From Microbacterium jejuense (GTDB lineage: Bacteria; Actinomycetota; Actinomycetes; Actinomycetales; Microbacteriaceae): 64,000 nt of DNA. The position numbers were made by a program, and so were the translations under genes. Where the stretch lies: positions 62,001 to 126,000 of the forward strand of contig NZ_JAEUAW010000011.1 of NCBI RefSeq assembly GCF_019511665.1, given 5' to 3'. The notes under the pieces were generated by a model. It made no database searches, had not been told where the DNA came from, and saw only the letters and a program-made list of their open reading frames with translations. Of the stretch, positions 27,741 through 35,174 are shown piece after piece; positions within the stretch are counted from its first letter, which is position 1; every line of letters begins with the position of its first letter.

Positions 27741-28643
27741 ATGGCGGGCGACCGGCTGGCAGCGGTGTACGAGTCGTTCGACGAGCGGTTCGCCGACGTC
27801 GGCGGAGACCATCACCTCGAGCGTGTGTTCGACGACGGCCGCTGGCTGGAAGGGCCGGCGTACCACCCGGCGCACCGCTTCGTGCTGTTCAGCGACATCC
27901 CGAACGAACGCGTGCTGCGCTTCGACGAGCGCACGCGCCGCGTCGACGTCGTCGACGCGGCTTCCGGATTCGCCAACGGCCGCACCGTCGATGAGCAGGG
28001 CCGGTTCGTCTGGTGCGAGCACGGCGGCCGGCGCGTCGCGCGCCTCGAACACGACGGCACGACAGCCGTCGTCGCCGACGCCTTCGACGGGCTGACGCTT
28101 AACAGCCCGAACGACGTCGCCGTCCACCGCGACGGCTCCATCTGGTTCACCGATCCGACCTACGGCATCCTGAGCGACTACGAAGGCCTCGCGGCGACCC
28201 CGCAGCAGGCGGTGCGCGGCGTGTACCGCGTCGACCCGGACGGCTCCATCGCGCTGCGCCTCGCCGACCTCGACCAGCCGAACGGCATCGCGTTCGACCC
28301 CGACGGCAGCACCGTCTACGTCACCGACAGCGGCACGCCCGCCATCTGGCGCGCCGCGGTCGGACCGGACGGCACGACGGGCACGCCGGAGCGGATGGCG
28401 CAGGCGGACGTCGTCTACGACGGCATCCGGGTCGATGCTCTCGGGCGGCTGTGGGTCGCCGCCGCCGACGGGGTGCGCTGCCACGCGGCCGACGGAACGC
28501 TGATCGGCCGCATCCCGCTGCCCGAGACGGTCGCCAACCTCGAGTTCGGCGGTCCGCGTCGCAACGTCCTCTACATCACGGCGACGACGAGCCTCTACGT
28601 CCTGCGCACCACGGTGCGCGGGCGCAGGCTCGCGAGCGGCTGA
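27741..28643 (+). CDS. SMP-30/gluconolactonase-like beta-propeller protein
   Basis: 300 residues without a signal peptide, so cytoplasmic. SMP-30/LRE motifs include WLEGPAYHPAHRFVLFSDI (Glu as probable metal ligand) near 37, NSPNDVAVHRDGSIWFTDP (Asn/Asp ligands) near 117, DLDQPNGIAFDPDG near 177 and DGIRVDALGRLWVAA near 230. Members are metal-dependent lactonases acting on sugar lactones. The ATG at 27741 follows GGGAAGGCGGACGG. It lies between GH183 and GH172 but behind a terminator. A lactonase step is not needed for an isomerase-kinase route, so it may serve an oxidative side route or be only loosely connected. Confidence 0.85.
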   Translation: MAGDRLAAVYESFDERFADVGGDHHLERVFDDGRWLEGPAYHPAHRFVLFSDIPNERVLRFDERTRRVDVVDAASGFANGRTVDEQGRFVWCEHGGRRVARLEHDGTTAVVADAFDGLTLNSPNDVAVHRDGSIWFTDPTYGILSDYEGLAATPQQAVRGVYRVDPDGSIALRLADLDQPNGIAFDPDGSTVYVTDSGTPAIWRAAVGPDGTTGTPERMAQADVVYDGIRVDALGRLWVAAADGVRCHAADGTLIGRIPLPETVANLEFGGPRRNVLYITATTSLYVLRTTVRGRRLASG

Positions 28644-28659
28644 GCCGCGCCCGAGCGCC

Positions 28660-29802
28660 TCAGTCCTGAGGTGCGCGCGGCGGAGTCGCGCCGATGTCCG
28701 GCACCGGGGCGGTGCCTAGGTGCACCTCCATGTCGTCGGCGCTCGGCGACTTGGGGCGGCGGGCCGTCGGCCGGTCGAGGTAGAACATCGCCGTCGACGC
28801 GATGTCGTCGCGCAGCGGCAGGTAGCGCCAGCCGCTGCGCCAGCCGAGGGCCTGGATGTCGACCTTCGGGATGCCGGAGCCGAAGAAGATCGGGTCCAGC
28901 AGGTGCCAGCGGTACATCCCGAAGCGCTGCTGGCTGACGTACAGGCCGTCGGGGCGGATCACCTGCGGCATGCCGAGGTACGGGGTCGAGAACTCGGTGT
29001 AGCCCTTGCCGGGGACGTCGAAGTTCCACGCGCCGCCGAAGTAGTCCTCGGTGCCGGTGCCGCAGATCGTTGGGTAGTCGGTGTCGTCGTCGAGGTAGAA
29101 CTTGATCTCGCCCTCGCCCCACCAGCCGTTCGAGTTGACGCCCCACGCGATGTACGTGCCGACGTACTGGCCGCGGCCCTCGATGCCCTCCAGGATCGTG
29201 TGCGGCACGCGATCCTCGAGCGGGTTCGAGCGGCGCCACTGCGCGTGGAAGTACCCCTCGTTCGAGTAGTCGCCGCCGATCTCGTACGTCACCTGGTAGT
29301 ACACCCGCACGTCGACGACCGAGGTGTTCTCGATCGTGAGGCGGGCGCCCCTGCGGAACGGCATGGGCCAGTACGAGTTGAAGCCGCCGTTCGGGTTGGC
29401 GGCGACGGCCTGGGAGTTGACCTGCGCGAAGACGCCCCAGCCGTTGCAGAAGAAGTCGCCGTACGGCACCTCCACGGCGGGCTCGTCGGCGCCGTCCCAG
29501 TAGGCCCGCAGGATCAGCGTGCGCCAGTTGTCGGTGTGCGTGGTGATCCAGATATGCGTGATCTTCCCGCCGCCCTGGATGTTCGCGAGGTCGAACGTCT
29601 CGCCCGCCTTGATGTCGACGCTGGGCGAGATCTTCCAGCCGGGACCGAGGTCGCGCGCGCACGAGGCGCCCGTGCCCTCGGTGGCGCGGCCGCCGCCGCC
29701 GACCGCGCCGTCGAAGTTCTCGGGCGAGATGGACCGCGTCTGCAGCGACCGCAGCGACGCGATCGACGACAGGTCGGGGGAGGGGAGCTGGGGAGCGGTC
29801 AC
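28660..29802 (-). CDS. DUF2961/GH172 glycoside hydrolase, putative exo-alpha-D-arabinofuranosidase
   Basis: 380 residues, one DUF2961 domain. Hallmarks are GWKISPSVDIKAGETF near 55, ITHIWITTHTDNWR near 80 and the family signature GTGTEDYFGGAW near 245, with its conserved Glu. GH172 enzymes act on alpha-linked fructofuranosides and on D-arabinofuranosides. Here the D-arabinan setting favours the latter. There is no signal peptide, so it should act on imported oligosaccharides. The GTG at 29802 is chosen for GAGGA about 10 nt upstream; the frame is open further upstream, but only as shadow of lacI. It diverges from lacI, with an operator between, and converges on SMP-30. Confidence 0.85.
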   Translation of the reverse strand: MTAPQLPSPDLSSIASLRSLQTRSISPENFDGAVGGGGRATEGTGASCARDLGPGWKISPSVDIKAGETFDLANIQGGGKITHIWITTHTDNWRTLILRAYWDGADEPAVEVPYGDFFCNGWGVFAQVNSQAVAANPNGGFNSYWPMPFRRGARLTIENTSVVDVRVYYQVTYEIGGDYSNEGYFHAQWRRSNPLEDRVPHTILEGIEGRGQYVGTYIAWGVNSNGWWGEGEIKFYLDDDTDYPTICGTGTEDYFGGAWNFDVPGKGYTEFSTPYLGMPQVIRPDGLYVSQQRFGMYRWHLLDPIFFGSGIPKVDIQALGWRSGWRYLPLRDDIASTAMFYLDRPTARRPKSPSADDMEVHLGTAPVPDIGATPPRAPQD

Positions 29803-29866
29803 GGGTGGCACGTCCTCGTGTCGGCGCACCGAGGCGGTGCGAGGGTCGATCGGATGTCGATATTTT

Positions 29867-29878
29867 GGAATCGATTTC
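29867..29878. promoter_or_regulatory. LacI-family operator between GH172 and lacI
   Basis: GGAATCGATTTC, one mismatch from the perfect palindrome. It lies 64 nt from the GH172 start and 62 nt from the lacI start, so one bound dimer could repress both divergent genes (autoregulation). A possible lacI -10 is TATTGT at 29886-29891. Confidence 0.7.
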
Positions 29879-29940
29879 AACACTGTATTGTTGGCTGACC
29901 GGCATGTCAACGCGCGCCGGAGCACGGGGAAGCGGGTCAC

Positions 29941-30930
29941 ATGGCCACGATCTACGAGGTCGCGAAGCTCGCCGGTGTGTCGCCGGCGACGGTGTCGCGC
30001 GTCTTCAACGGCATGGGGGTGTCGGACGAGAAGACGCTCGCGGTGCGCGAGGCGGCCCGGCAGCTGAAGTTCACGCCGAACCGCACGGCGCGCAGTCTGC
30101 GGCGCCAGGCGTCCGAGGTCATCGCCCTCGTGATCCCCGACATCGAGAACCCGTACTTCACCGAGATGGCGCGGGGCGTCGAGGATGTCGCCTCGCAGGC
30201 CGGCTACTCCGTCGTGCTGTGCAACACCGACTCGCAGATCGACAAAGAGGCGACGTACCTCCAGATCGCGATCTCGGAGCATATGGCCGGCGTGATCCTC
30301 GCCGCCGCCTCCGACCACACGAACCTGGACGAGCTGATGGCGACCGGTCGGCCCGTGGTCGCGGTCGACCGCGGAACCGGATACGACATCGACGGCGTCG
30401 TGATGGCCAACCGCACGGCGGGCCAGGCTGCGACCGAGAACCTCGTGCAGGCGGGGTACCGCCGCATCGCCTGCATCACCGGACCGCAGCACATCGAGAC
30501 CGCGTACGAGCGCGCGCAGGGCTGGCGCGCCGTGCTCGCGCGGCACTTCCCCGACGGTGACCCGGACGAGCTCCTGCGGTACTCGACGTTCCGCGTCGAC
30601 GGCGGACGCGAGGTGATGGAAGAGCTGCTCGCTCTGCCGGAACCGCCGGACGCGGTCGTCGCGTGCAACAACATGCTCGGCGTCGGCGCGATCCAGGTGC
30701 TGACCGAGCACGGCCTCACGCCGCCCAAGCTCGGGGTGGCCGTCGTGGGCTCGCTGCCGTTCACGACGCTGTCGCCGACGGCCGTCACGGTGGTGCGCCT
30801 GCCGGCCCGCCACATGGGCGTCACCGCGGCGAAGATGCTGCTGGAGCGCATCAACGGCGACGACCAGCCCGCACGCACGGTCGTCCTGCGCAACGAGGTC
30901 CAGCCGGCGCGCGCTCTGCTGCGCGGCTGA
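29941..30930 (+). CDS. LacI-family transcriptional regulator of the D-arabinan locus
   Basis: 329 residues. The N-terminal HTH (TIYEVAKLAGVSPATVSRVF, residues 3-22) is followed by the hinge helix (NRTARSLRRQASEVIALVIPD). A periplasmic-binding-protein-like sugar domain covers about 60-325 (VVAVDR, YRRIACITGPQ, PDAVVACNNMLGVGAI). Such proteins bind a palindrome as dimers and leave DNA when a sugar binds. The operator GAAATCGATTTC and variants occur before the ABC operon, before this gene and GH172, and before the kinase operon. The inducer is probably D-arabinose or a short D-arabinoside; the sequence cannot settle this. Confidence 0.93.
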   Translation: MATIYEVAKLAGVSPATVSRVFNGMGVSDEKTLAVREAARQLKFTPNRTARSLRRQASEVIALVIPDIENPYFTEMARGVEDVASQAGYSVVLCNTDSQIDKEATYLQIAISEHMAGVILAAASDHTNLDELMATGRPVVAVDRGTGYDIDGVVMANRTAGQAATENLVQAGYRRIACITGPQHIETAYERAQGWRAVLARHFPDGDPDELLRYSTFRVDGGREVMEELLALPEPPDAVVACNNMLGVGAIQVLTEHGLTPPKLGVAVVGSLPFTTLSPTAVTVVRLPARHMGVTAAKMLLERINGDDQPARTVVLRNEVQPARALLRG

Positions 30931-30971
30931 TCCCGCAACCGGTGTTTCATCCCGGGAGCGCTTTCGTGCGG

Positions 30972-31000
30972 TTGATCATGAAATCGATTTCGTCTACAGT
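30972..31000 (+). promoter_or_regulatory. Promoter with embedded LacI-family operator, upstream of the kinase operon
   Basis: TTGATC (-35, 30972-30977), a 17-bp spacer and TACAGT (-10, 30995-31000). The perfect operator GAAATCGATTTC (30980-30991) lies inside the spacer. The geometry is the same as at 22105-22133, including the flanking CAT and GTCTA. Confidence 0.78.
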
Positions 31001-31059
31001 GGACGCATTCGCCCGACGCCGTCCGCGTCGCAGGCGCTGTCGCGATCGAGGAGGATGCG

Positions 31060-32580
31060 ATGACCGTCCGCTGCACGCTCGGTGTCGACATCGGCACGTC
31101 CAGCAGCAAGGGCGTGTTCGTCGACGAGAGCGGTCGCATCGTCGCGACCGCGGCCCGCGCGCACGACGTGTCGCGTCCGCGGCCCGGCCACGTCGAGATG
31201 GACGCGCGCCTGTGGTGGGACGAGTTCGTGTCGCTCGCCCGTGAGCTGCCCGAACGTGCGCGGGAGCAGGGGATCGACCCCGAGATCACCGCCGTGGGGG
31301 TGAGCGGCATGGGCCCCTGCGTCCTGCTGGCCGACGAGCAGGACGAGCCGGTGCGCCCGGCCATCCTCTACGGCGTCGACATGCGCTCGGGCACGCAGAT
31401 CGCGCGTCTGACCGACGAGCTCGGCGCCGACGAGATCGTCCGCATCGGCGGCTCGACGCTCACGTCACAGGCTGCCGGCCCCAAGATCGTGTGGATCGCC
31501 GACGAGGAGCCCGAGGCCTACGCCCGCGCGCGGAGGCTCTTCATGCCCGCGTCGTGGCTCGTCCGCCGGCTCACCGGCGCCTATGTGCTCGACCACCAGT
31601 CCGCCAGTCAGTGCTCCCCCCTGTACGACGTCGAGGCCGAGGTCTGGCACGAGCCGTGGTGGCGTCGCTGCGCCCCCGGGATCGAGGCACCTCGCCTGGC
31701 GTGGGCGGGCGAGGTGGCGGGAACCGTGACGGATGCCGCGGCCGCGGCCACCGGCATCCCTTCCGGCACTCCCGTCATCACGGGGACCGTCGATGCGTGG
31801 ACCGAGGCGGTGAGCGTCGGCGCGCACGAGGACGGCGACCTCATGCTCATGTACGGCACGACGATGTTCCTCATCGCGACCGGCACCGAGACCCTGCGCA
31901 CGCCCTCGATGTGGACGACCGTCGGTGCGTTCCCCGGCACCCGCAACCTCGCCGGCGGGCTCGCGACGTCTGGCGCGCTGACCGCGTGGCTGAAGGGGAT
32001 GACGGATGCCGACTACCCGGCGCTCCTCGCCGAGGCCGAGGTCTCGGGGCGCGGCGCGCGGGGGCTGGTGCTGCTGCCGTACTTCGCGGGCGAGCGCACG
32101 CCGATCCAGGACCCCGACGCGCGCGGAGTGATCGCCGGGCTCACCCTCGACCACACGCGGGGCGACCTGTACCGCGCCGCGCTGGAGGCCACGGCGCTCG
32201 GCGTGCGCCACAACGTCGAAACCATGCGCGCGGCGGGGGCCGACATCCGGCGCATCGTCGCCGTCGGCGGCGGCACGCAGGGCGACCTCTGGCTGCAGAT
32301 CGTCTCGGACGCCACCGGTCTCGTGCAGGAGGTGCCGCGCACGACGATCGGCGCGAGCTACGGCGCGGCATTCCTGGCCGCGGCCGCGACGGCCGACGTG
32401 ACGCCCCGCATCGCCGATTGGAATCCCGTCGCACTGACGGTGCACCCCGACCCGGACGCTCGCGCGTACTACGACGAGCTCTTCGACCGCTACCTGCGCC
32501 TGTACGACTCGACGAAGCAGCTCGTCCACGAGCTCGCCGCCGAGCAGCGTCAGGCGCTGCCTCAGGAGGCGATGGCATGA
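31060..32580 (+). CDS. FGGY-family sugar kinase, putative D-ribulokinase
   Basis: 506 residues, a complete FGGY carbohydrate kinase of two actin-like domains. The N-terminal phosphate loop is GVDIGTSSSKGVFVD (residues 8-22). The sugar-site Asp is probably in YGVDMRSGTQI near 107 or in GTVDAWTE near 245 (catalytic base position). The C-terminal ATP-site glycines are IVAVGGGTQGDLWLQI near 402. It phosphorylates a keto-pentose or polyol with ATP. Next to an L-fucose/D-arabinose isomerase and arabinan hydrolases, D-ribulose to D-ribulose 5-phosphate is the most likely reaction; xylulose is an alternative. GAGGAGG precedes the ATG. Its stop overlaps the GH116 start (ATGA). Confidence 0.88.
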   Translation: MTVRCTLGVDIGTSSSKGVFVDESGRIVATAARAHDVSRPRPGHVEMDARLWWDEFVSLARELPERAREQGIDPEITAVGVSGMGPCVLLADEQDEPVRPAILYGVDMRSGTQIARLTDELGADEIVRIGGSTLTSQAAGPKIVWIADEEPEAYARARRLFMPASWLVRRLTGAYVLDHQSASQCSPLYDVEAEVWHEPWWRRCAPGIEAPRLAWAGEVAGTVTDAAAAATGIPSGTPVITGTVDAWTEAVSVGAHEDGDLMLMYGTTMFLIATGTETLRTPSMWTTVGAFPGTRNLAGGLATSGALTAWLKGMTDADYPALLAEAEVSGRGARGLVLLPYFAGERTPIQDPDARGVIAGLTLDHTRGDLYRAALEATALGVRHNVETMRAAGADIRRIVAVGGGTQGDLWLQIVSDATGLVQEVPRTTIGASYGAAFLAAAATADVTPRIADWNPVALTVHPDPDARAYYDELFDRYLRLYDSTKQLVHELAAEQRQALPQEAMA

Positions 32581-35174
32581 CCGGCCGGACCGACCCGCGA
32601 CGGCGGGCACGCGGCATCCCGCACACCGCCGAGCGAGCGGCGTTCCCACTGGGCGGCATCGGCACGGGGAACGTGTCGCTGGGCGCTCGCGGCGAGCTGC
32701 GCGACTGGGAGCTCGAGAACGCGCCCGACAAGGGGCGGATCAACCCGTACTCGTTCTTCGCGATCCATGCCGCGCCCCTGGGCGACGACGGCGCGGATGC
32801 CGGCGCCTCCGTCACCCGCGTGCTGGAGGCGCGCATCACGGGGCGCCGCGACATCGACGCGGGCTTCCTGTTCGAGTGGCAGGCGGGTCTTCCCCGGCTG
32901 CGGGGCGCGACCATGCACGGCGATTACCCCGTCGTCGACATCGACTTCGACGACGATGTGCTGCCGGTCGACGTGTCGCTGCGGGCGTTCACGCCGCTCG
33001 TGCCGCTCGACGCCGATGCGTCCGGCATCCCCGCCGCCGTGCTGCGGTACCGCGTCACCAACCCTGCCGACCGCCGCGTGCGCGTCACCGTGGCAGGCAG
33101 CGTCAGCCACACCGCGGGCCGCGGCGACGGGCCGTTCGGCATGCGCGCGCCGCAGACGGTGCGCTGGCGCGACGAGGACGGCGTGCGCGGCCTCGACTTC
33201 GGCATCCGGCTGCCCGAGGACGACCCCGGCTACGGCACGCTGAGCCTCACCACCACCGACGAGTCCACCACTGCGAAGCCGCAATGGGTCACCGGGTTCT
33301 GGCCCGACGGCGCGCGCCTGTTCTGGAGCGACCTGTCGGACGATGGGATGCTGCAGCCCGAGCCCCGCCTGACGCTCGAGGACCGCCCGCGCGGACTGTT
33401 CGCCGACTCCGCCACGGCCGGGCCGATGAGCGAGGAGGAGCTGTTCGAGCGCCTGCCGCGCCTGCGCACCGGTTCGCTCGGGATCGTGCACGAGCTGGCA
33501 CCGGGCGAGAGCCGCGACTTCGAGTTCGTGCTCGCGTGGAGCTTCCCGAACCGGGTCCGCTCGTGGCGCGGCAACATCGTCGCCGACGATCGCTCCGACC
33601 CGGGAATCGTGCGCAACCGGTACGCCGTGCTGTGGCCGGACGCGTGGGGTGCGGCATCCCATCTGCATCGCGAGCTGCCCGCGCTCGAGGCGACCACGCT
33701 CGCGTTCGTCGAGGCGCTCTACGGCGGCACGCTCGACCCTGTGATCGCCGACGCCGTCGGCGCGAACATCGCGGCGACGCGGTCGACCACGGCGTTCGTC
33801 GTCGAGACGCCGAACCCGGATCTCGGCGACGGACCGGTGCTCGCCGCGTGGGAGGGGTCGTTCTACCACGTCGGCTCGTGCGAGGGCACGTGCACGCACG
33901 TGTGGTCGTACGCGCAGACGATGGCGTGGCTGTTCCCGTCGCTGGAGCGCAGTGCGCGCCGCGTCGAGTTCCTGCTCGAGACCGACGACGCCGGTGCGCA
34001 GAAGTTCCGCAGCAACCGCGTGTTCGGCGGGGAGCCATGGTTCATGGGGCCCGCGGTCGACGGACAGCTCGGCACCTTCCTGCGCCTGCACCGCGAGTGG
34101 CGCTTCTCAGGAGACGACGCGTTCCTGCGCGAGTCGTGGCCCGCGGCCGTGCGCACGCTCGAGCACGCGATCCGGGAATGGGACCGCGACGGCGACAGCC
34201 TGCTCGACGGCGAGCTGCACAACACGTACGACATCGAGTTCCACGGCATCGACCCGCTCGCCAACGGCATGTTCGCCGCAGCGCTGCGCGCGGGCGCACG
34301 CATGGCCGCGCATCTCGGCGACACGGCCCGCGCGGCGGACTGGCTCGACCGGGCCGACCGGGTCGCTCTGGGCATGGACGACGTGCTGTGGAACGGCGAG
34401 TACTACCGGCAGGTGATCGACGACGTCGACGCCCACCGCTACCAGTACGGCGAGGGCGTGCTCTCGGACCAGCTGCTGGGCCAGTTCCACGCGTGGATCA
34501 ACGGCCTCGGCGACCTGCTTCCGCGGGAGCGCCTGCGCAGCGCCCTCGGTGCGATCGTCACGCACAACTTCCGCACCGACCTGTCGGCGCACGAGAGCAC
34601 GCAGCGCGTGTACGCCCTGAACGACGAGGGCGGGCTGCTTCTCGCCTCGTGGCCGCGCGGCGGACGACCCGCGATCCCGTTCGTCTACTCCGATGAGGTC
34701 TGGACGGGCATCGAGCATCAGGTGGCGGCATCCCTCGCCTACGCGGGTCTCGTCGACGACGCGCTCGCCGTCGAGCGCACGCTGCGCGCCCGCTACGACG
34801 GCGAGTACCGCAGCCCGTGGAACGAGATCGAGTGCGGCAACCATTACGCCCGCTCGCTCGCGTCGTGGGCGCTGCTGCTCGCCTTCAGCGGTGTGCAGTG
34901 GGATGCCCCGGCCCGCAGCCTCTCGTTCGACCCGGCTGCCGCCGGCCCGTTCCGCGGGCTGTTCACCGCCGGCGGCGCCTGGGGACGCGTGGAGGTCGAC
35001 GGCGACGAGGTGACGCTCCGCGTCGACGGCGGAACGCTCACCCTGGATCGTCTCGAGCTGCGCGGTCGCCCCGTGCACGTCGACGGCGCCCACCCCCTCA
35101 TCCTGACGGCCGGCGAGAGCGTCACCGCTCGCCCGTCCGCCGTCGCAGACCCCTCACCTCAGGAGACCACATGA
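32577..35174 (+). CDS. GH116 glycoside hydrolase, putative exo-beta-D-arabinofuranosidase
   Basis: 865 residues. The N-terminal beta-sandwich (about 1-330; AAFPLGGIGTGNVSLGARGE at the start) is followed by an (alpha/alpha)6 barrel (about 370-800). The probable nucleophile is Glu436 in CEGTCTHVW, the probable acid/base Asp552 in HNTYDIEFHG; both segments are hallmarks of GH116 (GBA2-like). GH116 includes beta-glucosidases, beta-xylosidases and, from Microbacterium, exo-beta-D-arabinofuranosidase; the latter fits here. There is no signal peptide, so it should act in the cytoplasm. Its start overlaps the kinase stop and its stop overlaps the isomerase start, each by ATGA, which argues for tight co-expression. 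Confidence 0.87.
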   Translation: MTGRTDPRRRARGIPHTAERAAFPLGGIGTGNVSLGARGELRDWELENAPDKGRINPYSFFAIHAAPLGDDGADAGASVTRVLEARITGRRDIDAGFLFEWQAGLPRLRGATMHGDYPVVDIDFDDDVLPVDVSLRAFTPLVPLDADASGIPAAVLRYRVTNPADRRVRVTVAGSVSHTAGRGDGPFGMRAPQTVRWRDEDGVRGLDFGIRLPEDDPGYGTLSLTTTDESTTAKPQWVTGFWPDGARLFWSDLSDDGMLQPEPRLTLEDRPRGLFADSATAGPMSEEELFERLPRLRTGSLGIVHELAPGESRDFEFVLAWSFPNRVRSWRGNIVADDRSDPGIVRNRYAVLWPDAWGAASHLHRELPALEATTLAFVEALYGGTLDPVIADAVGANIAATRSTTAFVVETPNPDLGDGPVLAAWEGSFYHVGSCEGTCTHVWSYAQTMAWLFPSLERSARRVEFLLETDDAGAQKFRSNRVFGGEPWFMGPAVDGQLGTFLRLHREWRFSGDDAFLRESWPAAVRTLEHAIREWDRDGDSLLDGELHNTYDIEFHGIDPLANGMFAAALRAGARMAAHLGDTARAADWLDRADRVALGMDDVLWNGEYYRQVIDDVDAHRYQYGEGVLSDQLLGQFHAWINGLGDLLPRERLRSALGAIVTHNFRTDLSAHESTQRVYALNDEGGLLLASWPRGGRPAIPFVYSDEVWTGIEHQVAASLAYAGLVDDALAVERTLRARYDGEYRSPWNEIECGNHYARSLASWALLLAFSGVQWDAPARSLSFDPAAAGPFRGLFTAGGAWGRVEVDGDEVTLRVDGGTLTLDRLELRGRPVHVDGAHPLILTAGESVTARPSAVADPSPQETT

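Noticed and set aside
32577..35174. Frameshifts suggested by overlapping genes (32577-32580, 35171-35174)
   Set aside because: Both are ordinary ATGA stop-start overlaps with complete domains on each side, typical of translational coupling.
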